NCBI RefSeq assembly: GCF_011305415.1
Contig: NZ_JAANOQ010000005.1
Span: 1 to 64,000, forward strand
Reading direction: 5' to 3'
DNA length: 64,000 bases
Source of the DNA: Flavobacterium bernardetii
GTDB lineage: Bacteria; Bacteroidota; Bacteroidia; Flavobacteriales; Flavobacteriaceae
Shown: positions 41,709 through 51,668 of the stretch, piece after piece
How positions within the stretch are numbered: position 1 is the first letter of the stretch
Layout of the letters: the number at the start of each line of letters is the position of its first letter
Made by a program: the position numbers and the translations under genes
Notes under the pieces: generated by a model
What the model was told of the DNA's origin: nothing
Database searches by the model: none
What the model saw: only the letters and a program-made list of their open reading frames with translations

Positions 41709-43250
41709 TTACATTTTCATTAACCAGTTTCTAACTGAAACTTCTTTTTCGATAATGTTTTTCAAATCGGTGATTGCTACACGTTCTTGTAACATAGTAT
41801 CTCTATGACGAATAGTAACTGTTTTGTCTTCTACTGTTTGATGATCTACTGTAATACAAAATGGTGTTCCTAATGCATCTTGTCTTCTGTAACGACGACC
41901 CACGGCATCTTTTTCATCGTAAGCTACGTTGAAATCCCATTTCAATTCTTCCATAATTTCTTTAGCAATTTCCGGTAAACCATCTTTTTTCACTAAAGGT
42001 AAAACAGCTGCTTTTGTTGGAGCTAAAACTGAAGGCAAACGTAAAACTGTTCTTGTTGAACCATCTTCTAATGTTTCTTCTTGTAAAGATTTTGAGAAAA
42101 CCGCTAAAAACATTCTATCTAAACCAACAGATGTTTCTACCACATACGGTACGTAGTTTTTATTTTCCTCAGTATCAAAATATTGTAATTTTTTACCTGA
42201 GAATTGTTCATGTGCTTTTAAATCGAAATCAGTACGCGAGTGAATTCCTTCTAATTCTTTAAATCCGAATGGGAAATTAAATTCGATATCTGCAGCAGCA
42301 TTAGCGTAATGTGCTAATTTTTCGTGATCGTGGAAACGGTAATTTTCCGCTCCTAATCCCAATGAATTATGCCATTTTAAACGCGTTTCTTTCCAGTAAT
42401 GATACCATTTCATTTCTTCACCTGGCTTCACAAAAAATTGCATTTCCATTTGTTCAAATTCACGCATACGGAAAATAAATTGTCTTGCAACAATCTCATT
42501 TCTGAAGGCTTTACCCGTTTGAGCTATTCCAAAAGGAATTTTCATACGGCCTGTTTTTTGAACATTTAAAAAGTTTACGAAAATACCTTGAGCCGTTTCT
42601 GGACGTAAATATAAATCCATTGCTGTATCTGCAGAAGCTCCTAATTTAGTTCCGAACATCAAGTTAAATTGACGTACTTCTGTCCAGTTACGAGAACCAG
42701 AATCTGGACAAGCGAGTTCTAATTCTTCAATTAAAAGTTTCACATCGTCTAAATCGCCAGCATCTAAACTTTTCGCCATTCTGGCTAAAATTTCGTTCTT
42801 TTTAGAAAGGTATTCTACAACTCTAGGATTGGTTGTAATAAATTCTTGTTCGTTAAAAGCATCACCAAAACGGGATTTTGCTTTTTCGATTTCTTTTTGC
42901 GCTTTGATGTTTAATTTTTCTGCATAATCCTCAATTAAAACATCAGCACGATATCTTTTTTTAGAATCTTTGTTGTCAATTAATGGATCGTTAAACGCAT
43001 CCACGTGACCAGATGCTTTCCAAGTGGTTGGATGCATTAATATTGCAGCATCTAAACCTACAATATTTTCATGCATTTGCACCATGGATTTCCACCAATA
43101 TTCTCTAATGTTCTTTTTTAGTTCAACACCGTTTTGTGCGTAGTCATATACTGCACTTAAACCATCGTATATTTCGCTAGAAGGGAAAATAAATCCGTAT
43201 TCTTTTGCGTGCGAAACTACATTCTTAAATAAGTCTTCTTGTTTTGCCAT
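41709..43250 (-). CDS. glyS: Glycyl-tRNA synthetase (dimeric, GlyQS type)
   Basis: The 513-residue protein is a class II aminoacyl-tRNA synthetase of the eukaryote/archaeal-like single-chain type used by Bacteroidetes. It has MHPTTWKASGHVDAFNDPL near the start, the motif 2 region RNEIVARQFIFRMREFEQMEMQFFV, motif 3 VETSVGLDRMFLAVF and a C-terminal anticodon-binding domain ending with RRYRRQDALGTPFCITVD. It charges tRNA-Gly. A -7 box TACTTTTG lies immediately upstream. Confidence 0.95.
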   Translation of the reverse strand: MAKQEDLFKNVVSHAKEYGFIFPSSEIYDGLSAVYDYAQNGVELKKNIREYWWKSMVQMHENIVGLDAAILMHPTTWKASGHVDAFNDPLIDNKDSKKRYRADVLIEDYAEKLNIKAQKEIEKAKSRFGDAFNEQEFITTNPRVVEYLSKKNEILARMAKSLDAGDLDDVKLLIEELELACPDSGSRNWTEVRQFNLMFGTKLGASADTAMDLYLRPETAQGIFVNFLNVQKTGRMKIPFGIAQTGKAFRNEIVARQFIFRMREFEQMEMQFFVKPGEEMKWYHYWKETRLKWHNSLGLGAENYRFHDHEKLAHYANAAADIEFNFPFGFKELEGIHSRTDFDLKAHEQFSGKKLQYFDTEENKNYVPYVVETSVGLDRMFLAVFSKSLQEETLEDGSTRTVLRLPSVLAPTKAAVLPLVKKDGLPEIAKEIMEELKWDFNVAYDEKDAVGRRYRRQDALGTPFCITVDHQTVEDKTVTIRHRDTMLQERVAITDLKNIIEKEVSVRNWLMKM

Positions 43251-43254
43251 ACTG

Positions 43255-43262
43255 CAAAAGTA
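43255..43262 (-). promoter_or_regulatory. Probable -7 box of glyS
   Basis: TACTTTTG on the minus strand, 4 bases before the ATG, so the mRNA would be essentially leaderless if this is the real box. A -33 element is not clear. Confidence 0.35.
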
Positions 43263-43296
43263 AAAATAGCAAAGGAATTAAAAAAGGAATTTCTAA

Positions 43297-44112
43297 TTAA
43301 TTATAATTGAAAATTGTAGAACTGATTTTAGTTGTTCCAGAATATAAATTTACGATATAACGTCCTTTATACGTTTTGTTCTTTTCTAAATCTACATAAG
43401 TACAAACATCTGTAACTTGTTGTTTATATTCGAACTTAGCTAATTTACTGTATTTCAAAACTGTATTGTTTTTTTCAAACGCTAAACCTTCTACTGAAAC
43501 TATATTGTTTTTAGGATTTATCACTTGTACAAACAACTCTTTTTCTCCAACAGTAATACCTTCATTTTTATCAATTGTGAAGCAAACTCTAATTTGTTCT
43601 ATGGCTTTAATTTTACTTGGAGTAATGTTTTCTGTTAAAAATTTTACACCCTTCACCTGTAAATTTGTAATTTCAAATTTTGAACTATTTGGAGTAACAT
43701 TTTGTGCAATTTTGACCTTAATTTCTTCAGGCTTAACAAGAGATCTTATTTTTTCAATTTCTTTTAACTTTTCTTGCAATACATTTATTGAATCCTTTAT
43801 TGTTTGAATTTGTTTATTAAGATCTGATAAATTTTTATAGTCAGCTTTCGTTTTTGCAATATTAGAATTTGCACCTTTAATGCTTAAATCAGAAAAACTT
43901 TCATCATAATTATTGTATATCATCGAAATTGAATCATATTTGTCAATAATTTCTGATAATTGATTTTGAGTTAATAAACTTTCTTGCTTTAAATTATCTT
44001 GTTGTTCTTTTGAGTATTTATTATCTTTATAACTTTTGAAAAGCACAATCAACAAAAATATTGATAATGCTAATATGATAAGTTTATAAGAATTGTTTTT
44101 ATTTGAGGACAT
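43297..44112 (-). CDS. Membrane-anchored coiled-coil protein of unknown function
   Basis: I do not recognise this 271-residue protein. One transmembrane helix lies near the N-terminus (YKLIILALSIFLLIVLFKSY, ~9-28). A coiled coil follows (LSEIIDKYDSI; DLNKQIQTIKDSINVLQEKLKEIEKIRSL, to ~120), then a beta-rich C-terminal domain (about 135-271) with IEQIRVCFTIDKNEGITVGEKELFVQVINP and YKGRYIVNLYSG. The inside-out pattern suggests a periplasmic C-terminal domain. It lies 46 bases upstream of glyS on the same strand. Confidence 0.7.
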   Translation of the reverse strand: MSSNKNNSYKLIILALSIFLLIVLFKSYKDNKYSKEQQDNLKQESLLTQNQLSEIIDKYDSISMIYNNYDESFSDLSIKGANSNIAKTKADYKNLSDLNKQIQTIKDSINVLQEKLKEIEKIRSLVKPEEIKVKIAQNVTPNSSKFEITNLQVKGVKFLTENITPSKIKAIEQIRVCFTIDKNEGITVGEKELFVQVINPKNNIVSVEGLAFEKNNTVLKYSKLAKFEYKQQVTDVCTYVDLEKNKTYKGRYIVNLYSGTTKISSTIFNYN

Positions 44113-44152
44113 ACTTTATTATTTTGATTAAATATAAAATTATTGTTTAGAT

Positions 44153-44857
44153 ATGTTAAAAATTTTCGATGAAATACCCAAAAATCTGTTTAATGTACTT
44201 TTCCCGGTTTTTTGTAACGGATGCGCTAATTTATTACTAAAAAATGAAAAAGTAATTTGTACTAAATGCCTCCATAAATTACCATTCACACATCATCACC
44301 AAATTAAAGAAACAGAAATTCATAAAACTTTTTTTGGCTTAGTTCCATTTGAATTTGGCGCTTCCTTTTTGTATTTTACAAAAAAAGGAATCTCACAAAA
44401 TCTTATACATAATTTAAAATACAAAAATCGTCAGGAAATCGGAACCTATTTAGGAAATCTATATGCTAACGAATTAAAAGATTTAGAAATTTTCAAAGAA
44501 ATAGATTTTATTATTCCTGTTCCCTTACACAAAAAAAGATTTCACGAAAGAGGTTATAATCAAGTCACCACTTTTTGCAAAGCTATTGAAAAAAACCTAA
44601 TAATTCCAATGCTTGACGATGTTTTAATAAAAACACAACATTTAAAATCTGTAACAGATAAATCCAAAGAAGGTCGTTTAGCACATAACAAAAATGTCTT
44701 TTTAATTGAAAATCAGCACAAAATTGAAGGCAAACATCTATTACTTGTAGATGATGTTTTCACAACCGGCGCCACAATTGAAGCTTGTGCTAAAGAAATT
44801 TTGAAAATCAAAAATACTAAAATTAGCATTCTAACTATGGCCTATTCGCAATCATAA
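44153..44857 (+). CDS. ComF-family phosphoribosyltransferase-like protein
   Basis: The 234-residue protein has an N-terminal four-Cys zinc finger (CNGCANLL...VICTKCL, ~21-40) and a type I phosphoribosyltransferase fold with IIPVPLHKKRFHERGYNQ and the PRPP loop LLLVDDVFTTGAT. ComF proteins assist natural DNA uptake at the inner membrane face. The usual flavobacterial neighbour, an Ig-like lipoprotein, follows at 70 bases. Confidence 0.88.
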   Translation: MLKIFDEIPKNLFNVLFPVFCNGCANLLLKNEKVICTKCLHKLPFTHHHQIKETEIHKTFFGLVPFEFGASFLYFTKKGISQNLIHNLKYKNRQEIGTYLGNLYANELKDLEIFKEIDFIIPVPLHKKRFHERGYNQVTTFCKAIEKNLIIPMLDDVLIKTQHLKSVTDKSKEGRLAHNKNVFLIENQHKIEGKHLLLVDDVFTTGATIEACAKEILKIKNTKISILTMAYSQS

Positions 44858-44909
44858 ATTTTATTTAAATATTATGATGGAAGTGAATATAATTGTTACT
44901 TTGCAGGAT

Positions 44910-44917
44910 TAAATTTG
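44910..44917 (+). promoter_or_regulatory. Probable -7 box of the Ig-like lipoprotein gene
   Basis: TAAATTTG matches TAnnTTTG, 10 bases before the ATG at 44928. Confidence 0.4.
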
Positions 44918-44927
44918 ACATATATTA

Positions 44928-46526
44928 ATGAGAAAATTAATCTTCATACTTACTATAATTTCTGCTTTATTTATCAGTTGTGCCAAACGCGGAACTATTA
45001 CTGGTGGTCCAAAAGACACTATTGCACCAGTGATTGTAAAAAGTAAACCTAAAAATTACGAAACTAATTTTACTGGAAAAACCATAAAAATTGATTTTAG
45101 TGAATATATAAAGGTTAAAGACATCAACAAACAATTGATTATTTCGCCTCCAATGGAAAAAACACCAACAATTGTTCCACAAGGAAGTGCCAGCAAATTT
45201 ATTTCAATTACCTTAAACGAAGATTTAAAACCAAACACAACTTATAGTTTCAATTTCGGACAAAGCATTACTGATTATAACGAAGGTATTCCTTATTCGC
45301 AATTTAAATATATCTTTTCAACTGGAGCTTATGTTGATTCTTTAACAGTTTCTGGAAATATAAAAGATGCTTTTGAAAACAAAACAGATGATTTTGTTAC
45401 CGTAATGTTATATGATGCAGCAACCTATAATGATAGTTTAGTTTACAAAAAAAAACCAATTTACATTACTAATACATTAGAGAAAATTACGTCCTTTAAA
45501 ATTGAAAACATAAAAGAAGGTGAGTATTATTTAGTGGCGCTAAAAGACAAAAACAACAATTATAATTATCAATCGAAATCGGAAAAAATTGCTTTCAAAA
45601 AAGAAAAGATAAAAATTCCGAATGATAGTACATACTCCTTGAGTTTATTTGCAGAAAAAAACGAAATTAAAACGTACACACCAACTTTAGAAAGCAATAA
45701 TAAGTTGTTTTTAGGTTATGAAGGTGATGCTAAAAATGTAAAAATCTTTACTAAGAAAAATAATATTGAAACACCATTACGTTTCACCAAATCGCAAGAA
45801 AAAAAATCAGATACGCTTCAAGTTTTTATTCCAAATGACGCAAAAGATTCGATAAATGTAATTGTGAAATCGGGTAAATTCATAAAGGATTATTCGGTAA
45901 AATTAAAAAAATTAAAAGAAGCTGATTCTTTAAAAGTTTCTCTTTTTGTAAATAAGAATTTTAATTTTAACGAGAAACTATCCTTAAAAACAACTACTCC
46001 AATTCAAAATATAAGTTCTGAAAAAATAGTTATCCGAAAAAAAGATTCTACCTCAGTTCCTTTCACTACGGAGATTAATGATTTTGAACAGTTAATTTCA
46101 TTTGATTTCAAACAAGAAGAAAATGAAAAATACACTATTAGTTTATTACCTGGCGCAATTGAAGACGATTATAACACCAAAACCGATAGTTTAAAATTTG
46201 ATTTTACAAAAGGAGCAATTAGTGATTTTGGTAACTTGAAATTACGCATTAAAAATGTAAAGAAATTTCCATATATACTACAAATTCTGAACAATACTGG
46301 TGAAATAGTTGGTGAAAAAATCTGTACAAAAGAGACAGAAATGTATTTCGAAGCCATACAACCAAGTACTTATCAAGTGAGATTGTTTTACGACGATAAT
46401 AACAATCAAATTTGGGATTCTGGTAATTTTAAAACAAAACTACAACCTGAAGAAATGATCTACTTCCCTGCTTTAATTGATGTTAGAGCTAATTGGGATG
46501 TGGATCAGGAATTGGAGTTGAATTGA
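44928..46526 (+). CDS. Lipoprotein with N-terminal Ig-like domain
   Basis: The 532-residue protein has a lipoprotein signal (LFISCAKRG, Cys18), then the stretch GGPKDTIAPVIVKSKPKNYETNFTGKTIKIDFSEYIKV (about 24-63) of the bacterial Ig-like (SbsA/Big_5) domain common in flavobacterial lipoproteins of this type. The rest is beta-rich repeats, with a late segment PSTYQVRLFYDDNNNQIWDSG like a prealbumin-like fold. It would sit on the outer membrane; its function is unknown. It is downstream of comF. Confidence 0.85.
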   Translation: MRKLIFILTIISALFISCAKRGTITGGPKDTIAPVIVKSKPKNYETNFTGKTIKIDFSEYIKVKDINKQLIISPPMEKTPTIVPQGSASKFISITLNEDLKPNTTYSFNFGQSITDYNEGIPYSQFKYIFSTGAYVDSLTVSGNIKDAFENKTDDFVTVMLYDAATYNDSLVYKKKPIYITNTLEKITSFKIENIKEGEYYLVALKDKNNNYNYQSKSEKIAFKKEKIKIPNDSTYSLSLFAEKNEIKTYTPTLESNNKLFLGYEGDAKNVKIFTKKNNIETPLRFTKSQEKKSDTLQVFIPNDAKDSINVIVKSGKFIKDYSVKLKKLKEADSLKVSLFVNKNFNFNEKLSLKTTTPIQNISSEKIVIRKKDSTSVPFTTEINDFEQLISFDFKQEENEKYTISLLPGAIEDDYNTKTDSLKFDFTKGAISDFGNLKLRIKNVKKFPYILQILNNTGEIVGEKICTKETEMYFEAIQPSTYQVRLFYDDNNNQIWDSGNFKTKLQPEEMIYFPALIDVRANWDVDQELELN

Positions 46527-46651
46527 TTTGACTTTAAGTAATCTTTTTCAAACTTACTCTAAAAATGTTTTCAAAACTCTTCTTATGTTAAGTAACTTAA
46601 AAAATTCGTTTTATAAGTAATTCATGGATAAATTTAAATTGATTTAATTGA

Positions 46652-47455
46652 ATGAAAACAAAAATAGTTTACCCTAAAAATCCAATTTTAAAAGAATTTA
46701 TTCAATATTTTTTATTTATCACCAAAAGTGATAATGAGATGATAAGTCAATTGTGTTATCCAAATACAAATCATTGTCTTAGCTTAATTAGAGGTGGAGA
46801 AATGGTTGAATTAAATACAAATGAATACTCTGTATTACCTTCATCAAAAAATAGTAGTTACTTAACTGGTATTTACAAACAACCTATTAAGATAACCACA
46901 AAACAACCTTATCAAGAGTTGTGTATAAATTTTAACCCAATGGGTTTAGAAGCAATTTTTGGAGAGAACCTTTCGCAATATATTTTTAAAAATAATGTGC
47001 TGAGTGAAAACAAAAACTGGACTCCTTTGTTTGAAATTGTTTTTAGTAACAATTCTTTGGAAATTATTCAAAACGAAATTGAAAGTTTTTTTATTTCTCT
47101 TTTACACGACGAAATGTTTTCTAATAGTTTGTTATTTAACAAAACACTAAAATCAAATCAAATCGAGGAACTAAATGATTTACTATGCAAAAGCTATCGT
47201 TCTACTCATAGATATTTTGTAAATCAATTAAATACTACTCCAAAAGAATATTTGCAAGTTTTAAAAGTTAGAGAAGCTATGCCTTTAATTTTAAAAAACA
47301 TTCCATTAATTGAAATTGCTTTTTTATTAAATTTTACAGATCAATCACACTTTATAAAAACATTCAAAAAATACACAAATAGCACTCCATCACAATTTAA
47401 ACAAACAAGTTCACAGGTTGATAATACATTAATTTGGAATTTGAATAACACTTAA
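46652..47455 (+). CDS. AraC-family transcriptional regulator
   Basis: The 267-residue protein has an N-terminal region like the DUF6597 domain (PILKEFIQYFLFI; CYPNTNHCLSLIRGGEM; PYQELCINFNPMGL) and a C-terminal AraC-type HTH domain (RYFVNQLNTTPKEYLQVLKVREA ... FTDQSHFIKTFKKYTNSTPSQF, about 188-253). No membrane segment. It lies 74 bases upstream of a secreted S41 peptidase gene on the same strand and may regulate that operon. Confidence 0.83.
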   Translation: MKTKIVYPKNPILKEFIQYFLFITKSDNEMISQLCYPNTNHCLSLIRGGEMVELNTNEYSVLPSSKNSSYLTGIYKQPIKITTKQPYQELCINFNPMGLEAIFGENLSQYIFKNNVLSENKNWTPLFEIVFSNNSLEIIQNEIESFFISLLHDEMFSNSLLFNKTLKSNQIEELNDLLCKSYRSTHRYFVNQLNTTPKEYLQVLKVREAMPLILKNIPLIEIAFLLNFTDQSHFIKTFKKYTNSTPSQFKQTSSQVDNTLIWNLNNT

Positions 47456-47499
47456 AAATAGTTGGCAGATTTTTACAATTTTTATACTTCAAGGTAGCA

Positions 47500-47507
47500 T
47501 ACTTTTG
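47500..47507 (+). promoter_or_regulatory. Probable -7 box of the S41 peptidase operon
   Basis: TACTTTTG, 22 bases before the ATG at 47530. A -33 TTG at the usual spacing is absent, as expected for a promoter that needs an activator. Confidence 0.5.
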
Positions 47508-47529
47508 TACTTGACTAAAAAATGAAAAA

Positions 47530-49125
47530 ATGAAAACTTCTGTAAAACTAATATTAACTGTAGCCACATTATTATGTTTCTTTGAGACCAAAGCTCAAAA
47601 TAATTCAAAACACAACAACTACTTATCTGACACTCCCATACTTTCAAAAGCACAAATGTTAGCTGATTATGATTCGCTAGTTTCTTATATAAATCAAGTA
47701 AGTCCAATTATTCAGTTTAATAAAGAAGTTAGACATATCGACTTTAACAAACACGCTAAAAAGCTAAAAAAGAAAATAACTTCAAAAACGAGTAGGGAGG
47801 AATACCTTTTTTTGGTAGAAAAAACTTTAATTGTAGCACAAGACGGACACAGTAACCGATTAGGTAATTCGCTGTTAGATATTGTAAAAACAGTTTGGAT
47901 TCCAAAAGGCATTGCAACTGGTTTAGACACATTAGATTTTCCACATAGTTATAAATACGAAAAGTTTATTAAAGAAAATTTTTATACCAAGTTAAAACTA
48001 GAACTAGTATACATCAATGGGGAATACTATAATATTCTGCCTTTTTCTTACAAAGGAAAAAACTATCCTGCCGCTATGAAACTCATAAGTTGCAATGATA
48101 AAAAAATCCACCAATTTGTTAAGAGTATGGAAGAATTAATTTCTCCACTAAGATGGGACAGAGCAAATAATAAAGTATATCACGAAAATTTTTACACTGT
48201 AGGTGAAATATATAAAAACAATAAATTAAAGTTAGCTTTTATTGACAAAAATCAAGAAAAGAAAATAGTAAATATAACCAAAGATGATACCGTTACTTTT
48301 CTTGAAGAGAAAAAAAATAATTTTGGATATAATAGCAGTACCGCTTCTGTAATTACACACTACTTTGAAAAAGAGCAAATTTTTTATGGTAAAATACCTG
48401 CAATGGATGAAAAATTTGGAGACACTTTAACCAAACATTTTGAAAACGTAATAAAAAAATTTCCTGTAAAGTCAATTGTATTGGACGTGCGTGGAAATGG
48501 AGGAGGTAATGATAATACTTATGGTAAATTTTTAGGGAAAATATTGAAAGATACAATAAAAACAAACCTGACTGTCGGACGTATATTGAGCCCTTTAAAC
48601 TGTAAATATTATGAAATGAATAAAGATTCAATCACAGCTTATGGTATGAGTTTGTCAAAAGAAGGTCCAAAACTAAAAAATCTTAAAATGTTTTACAATA
48701 TTATCCCAAACTATAGTTTCTTCTATCCGGAAAAAGAAATTTTACCTTTTGAAGGAAATATTTATGTATTACAAGATCGATTTATTTTTTCTTCAACAAG
48801 TAACTTATCAAGTTTAGCTTATAAAAACAAACGTTTGATAAGTATTGGTGAAATGCCTAATTTATTGGGTGGCATACAAAACATTCCTTCTGTATTTTGC
48901 TTACCCTATAGCAAAGTAATTTTTAGATTAGAACCTCAAATCGATTTTACAGATTGCAAAACAGTTGCTGATATTTTTCAGAACCAAGTCGAGCATTTTG
49001 TAACCTACCCTATTGATTTTTTGCATGATCGTGCAACAACAAATGAAGATATTTTAGGGAAAAACTTCTTATCGCAAAAAGATCCGATGTTTAAAAAAGT
49101 AATAGAACTTGAACTAAAACAATAG
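47530..49125 (+). CDS. Secreted S41-family peptidase
   Basis: The 531-residue protein has a signal peptide (ending near ETKAQ, residue ~23), a helical N-terminal region with AQDGHSNRLG (~94-103) and a tail-specific-protease-like S41 domain containing VLDVRGNGGGND (~317-328) and the candidate nucleophile region FSSTSNLSSLAYKNKRLISIGE (about 419-440). No PDZ domain is obvious. It would be periplasmic or exported. A secreted aspartic-protease-like gene follows at 19 bases. Confidence 0.83.
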   Translation: MKTSVKLILTVATLLCFFETKAQNNSKHNNYLSDTPILSKAQMLADYDSLVSYINQVSPIIQFNKEVRHIDFNKHAKKLKKKITSKTSREEYLFLVEKTLIVAQDGHSNRLGNSLLDIVKTVWIPKGIATGLDTLDFPHSYKYEKFIKENFYTKLKLELVYINGEYYNILPFSYKGKNYPAAMKLISCNDKKIHQFVKSMEELISPLRWDRANNKVYHENFYTVGEIYKNNKLKLAFIDKNQEKKIVNITKDDTVTFLEEKKNNFGYNSSTASVITHYFEKEQIFYGKIPAMDEKFGDTLTKHFENVIKKFPVKSIVLDVRGNGGGNDNTYGKFLGKILKDTIKTNLTVGRILSPLNCKYYEMNKDSITAYGMSLSKEGPKLKNLKMFYNIIPNYSFFYPEKEILPFEGNIYVLQDRFIFSSTSNLSSLAYKNKRLISIGEMPNLLGGIQNIPSVFCLPYSKVIFRLEPQIDFTDCKTVADIFQNQVEHFVTYPIDFLHDRATTNEDILGKNFLSQKDPMFKKVIELELKQ

Positions 49126-49144
49126 TTTTAAATAAACACAACAA

Positions 49145-50020
49145 ATGAAAAAACTAATCTTCCTCTATTTTATTTTTTTATACATCAATGTTTCTGGTCA
49201 AAATGAAACAATAAGTGATAGTATTCCTTTTACAATCAATAAACAAAATACAATTTCAATACAGGCAATTTTTAACGAAAAGGATACTTTAAATCTTAAT
49301 TTTGACACAGGGACTACAGAACTAATTTTAACAAATGAGGTCTTGAGTAATAAACTAAAATCTACTCCAAAACTTTATACTAATTTTTACAACTTAAAAA
49401 TAGGGAATACAAATTATAGTACAAAAGTATATGATGCAGAACTAAGCGGACATGGAACGGACGGGCGATTTGGTTGGGATATTTTCAAAGGCAAAATTGT
49501 TGAATTAAATTATGACTTGAATTTAATGATTATTCATAGTGTTTTACCAAAAAACTTAATTAGTAACAATGCTTTCACAAAGTTAAAAATTGAATTTTTT
49601 GAAGATTTATTTTTAATTGAAAGTGAAATTAAACAAAACAACATCACCAATAAAGATATTTTTCTATTTGATACAGGTTATCAAAGAACAGTTATGTTAG
49701 ATGAGGATTTATTAAAACAAGCTGAATTTCCCATAAAAGATATGAAAATTATAAAAAAAACAATAATGAAAGGCGCTCAAGGTAATGAAATTCCAGTGAT
49801 AACTTCTAACTTAAAACTTTTGAAAATTGGAAAATATAAACTAAAAAATGTACCTATTCAATTAACGACAACACACAAGCCGTTAAAAAACAAAAACATC
49901 CATATTTTAGGAAATGAAGTTTTAAAAAGATTTAATTTGTTTTTAGATTTCCAAAACAACTTTGTTTACCTAAATCCAAATCATTTATTTAAAGAAAAAT
50001 ACATTGAAAAAAACAGATAA
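49145..50020 (+). CDS. Secreted aspartic-protease-like protein with two DTG motifs
   Basis: The 291-residue protein has a signal peptide (YINVSGQ, to ~19), a first active-site motif NFDTGTTEL (Asp54) and a second LFDTGYQRT (Asp176), each at the start of a similar half. The two halves resemble a single-chain, pepsin-like arrangement of retropepsin domains. Flap and psi-loop residues were not verified. It follows the S41 gene at 19 bases, so the two are probably made together. The convergent omega-amidase gene follows. Confidence 0.78.
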   Translation: MKKLIFLYFIFLYINVSGQNETISDSIPFTINKQNTISIQAIFNEKDTLNLNFDTGTTELILTNEVLSNKLKSTPKLYTNFYNLKIGNTNYSTKVYDAELSGHGTDGRFGWDIFKGKIVELNYDLNLMIIHSVLPKNLISNNAFTKLKIEFFEDLFLIESEIKQNNITNKDIFLFDTGYQRTVMLDEDLLKQAEFPIKDMKIIKKTIMKGAQGNEIPVITSNLKLLKIGKYKLKNVPIQLTTTHKPLKNKNIHILGNEVLKRFNLFLDFQNNFVYLNPNHLFKEKYIEKNR

Positions 50021-50063
50021 TTTAGTTTCAAGTCAGGAATTATAAAAAAACAAATGCAAACAT

Positions 50064-50828
50064 TTATACGAAACAAAACCTATCTTTATCTTCTAGAAAA
50101 TTCAACTTATTTCTGGTTTCAAGCATTTTATTTTTATCTAAATCGGCAATGAAAACACCTTCATTTTCTGTTGGTACGATGATGAAATCCCCTAATTCGT
50201 CAATAATTTGCGAATGTCCAATATATTCAAAATTATTGTTATCTGTTCCGATTCGGTTGACGCCAATGACATAAGATAAATTTTCTACAGCTCGTGCTTT
50301 TAGTAAAATATCCCAAGCATTTGTTCTAGCTTTTGGCCAACTTGCTACATAAATTAACAAATCGTAATATTCTGTATTTCTAGAAAAAACGGGGAAACGT
50401 AAATCGTAACAAACTTGTAAGCAAATTTTCCAATCGTTATACTTCACAATTACTTTATCCTTTCCGGAAGTGTAAATTTTATCTTCTCCGGCTAAAGTAA
50501 AAAGGTGTTTTTTATCGTAATGTTGAATTTCTCCATTTGGAAAAACAAAAACCATTCGGTTATAAAAATTATCATTTTCAGTAATTACTAAACTTCCTGT
50601 AATCGCACAATTTTTAGCTTTTGCGATTTCTTTCAACCACAAAATAGTTGCTCCATCCATGGTTTCAGCTACCAAATTTGGATGCATTGTAAAACCTGTC
50701 GTAAACATTTCTGGAAGAACTATTAAATCGACACTTTCTTTTAGAGCATTGATTTTTTCTTCTGATTTTTTTCTGTTCTCCGATGGATTTTCCCAAATAA
50801 TATTGGTTTGTATAAGCGCTACGTTCAT
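50064..50828 (-). CDS. Carbon-nitrogen hydrolase (omega-amidase/YafV-like)
   Basis: With the start at 50828 (MNVALIQTNIIWENP) the protein is 254 residues. It has the nitrilase-superfamily triad: Glu40 (LPEMFTTGF), Lys in YDKKHLF (106/107) and Cys140 (CLQVCYDLRFPVF). The motifs MFTTGF and CYDLRFP fit the omega-amidase (NIT2/YafV) group, which clears alpha-ketoglutaramate-type amides in the cytoplasm. The ATG at 50858 is less likely because it lies inside the sdh terminator hairpin. Confidence 0.87.
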   Translation of the reverse strand: MNVALIQTNIIWENPSENRKKSEEKINALKESVDLIVLPEMFTTGFTMHPNLVAETMDGATILWLKEIAKAKNCAITGSLVITENDNFYNRMVFVFPNGEIQHYDKKHLFTLAGEDKIYTSGKDKVIVKYNDWKICLQVCYDLRFPVFSRNTEYYDLLIYVASWPKARTNAWDILLKARAVENLSYVIGVNRIGTDNNNFEYIGHSQIIDELGDFIIVPTENEGVFIADLDKNKMLETRNKLNFLEDKDRFCFV

Positions 50829-50843
50829 ACTATAAATGTATAA

Positions 50844-50877
50844 AAAAAACGCATTCAAAAAGATGAATGCGTTTTTT
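50844..50877 (-). terminator. Terminator of sdhCAB
   Basis: The stem AAAAAACGCATTC / GAATGCGTTTTTT has an 8-base loop and T/A runs on both sides. It lies 24 bases after the sdhB stop on the minus strand. Confidence 0.88.
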
Positions 50878-50900
50878 AAAATTTATTTTATGTGTTCTAA

Positions 50901-51662
50901 TTAAACAACACTTGCTTTTAAATATTCTCTATTCATACGAGCGATGTTTTCTAAAGAAATTCCTTTAGGACATTCTACTTCACATGCTCCAGTATTGGTA
51001 CAATTTCCGAAACCTTCTTCGTCCATTTGACGTACCATATTTAAAACTCTATCTGTAGCTTCAATTTTACCTTGAGGTAATAAAGCATATTGAGATACTT
51101 TCGCACCAACAAATAACATAGCTGAACCGTTTTTACAAGTAGCTACACAAGCGCCACAACCAATACAAGCTGCTGCTTCAAAAGCTTTATCTGCATCAGA
51201 TTTGTTAATTGGTGTTGCATTTGCATCAATTGTATTTCCTGAAGTATTTACAGAAACGAATCCACCAGCTTGCTGAATTCTATCAAAAGAACTTCTATCT
51301 ACAACTAAATCTTTTACAACTGGGAATGCTTTACTTCTCCATGGTTCGATAAAGATAGTTTCACCATCTTTAAATTTACGCATGTGTAATTGACAAGTAG
51401 TAGTTCCAGTATCTGGACCATGTGCACGACCATTAATGTATAATGAACACATTCCACAAATACCTTCACGACAGTCGTGATCAAAAGCAACTGGTTCGTT
51501 TTGTGTATTTACTAATTGCTCATTTAATTGGTCTAACATTTCTAAGAAAGAACTGTCAGTAGAAACATTATCTAATTTATAAGTTTCCATTTTACCTTTT
51601 GCACTAGCGTTTTTTTGACGCCAGATTTTAAGGTTAATATTTATATTTTTTTTAGCACTCAT
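50901..51662 (-). CDS. sdhB: Succinate dehydrogenase iron-sulfur subunit
   Basis: The 253-residue protein has the 2Fe-2S loop [18 protein letters not shown] (64-) and the later Cys in TTTCQLHMR, then two ferredoxin-type clusters [15 protein letters not shown] and [16 protein letters not shown]. It passes electrons from SdhA to SdhC at the inner membrane. It is the last gene of sdhCAB, 6 bases after sdhA. Confidence 0.96.
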   Translation of the reverse strand: MSAKKNININLKIWRQKNASAKGKMETYKLDNVSTDSSFLEMLDQLNEQLVNTQNEPVAFDHDCREGICGMCSLYINGRAHGPDTGTTTCQLHMRKFKDGETIFIEPWRSKAFPVVKDLVVDRSSFDRIQQAGGFVSVNTSGNTIDANATPINKSDADKAFEAAACIGCGACVATCKNGSAMLFVGAKVSQYALLPQGKIEATDRVLNMVRQMDEEGFGNCTNTGACEVECPKGISLENIARMNREYLKASVV

Positions 51663-51668
51663 AATATC

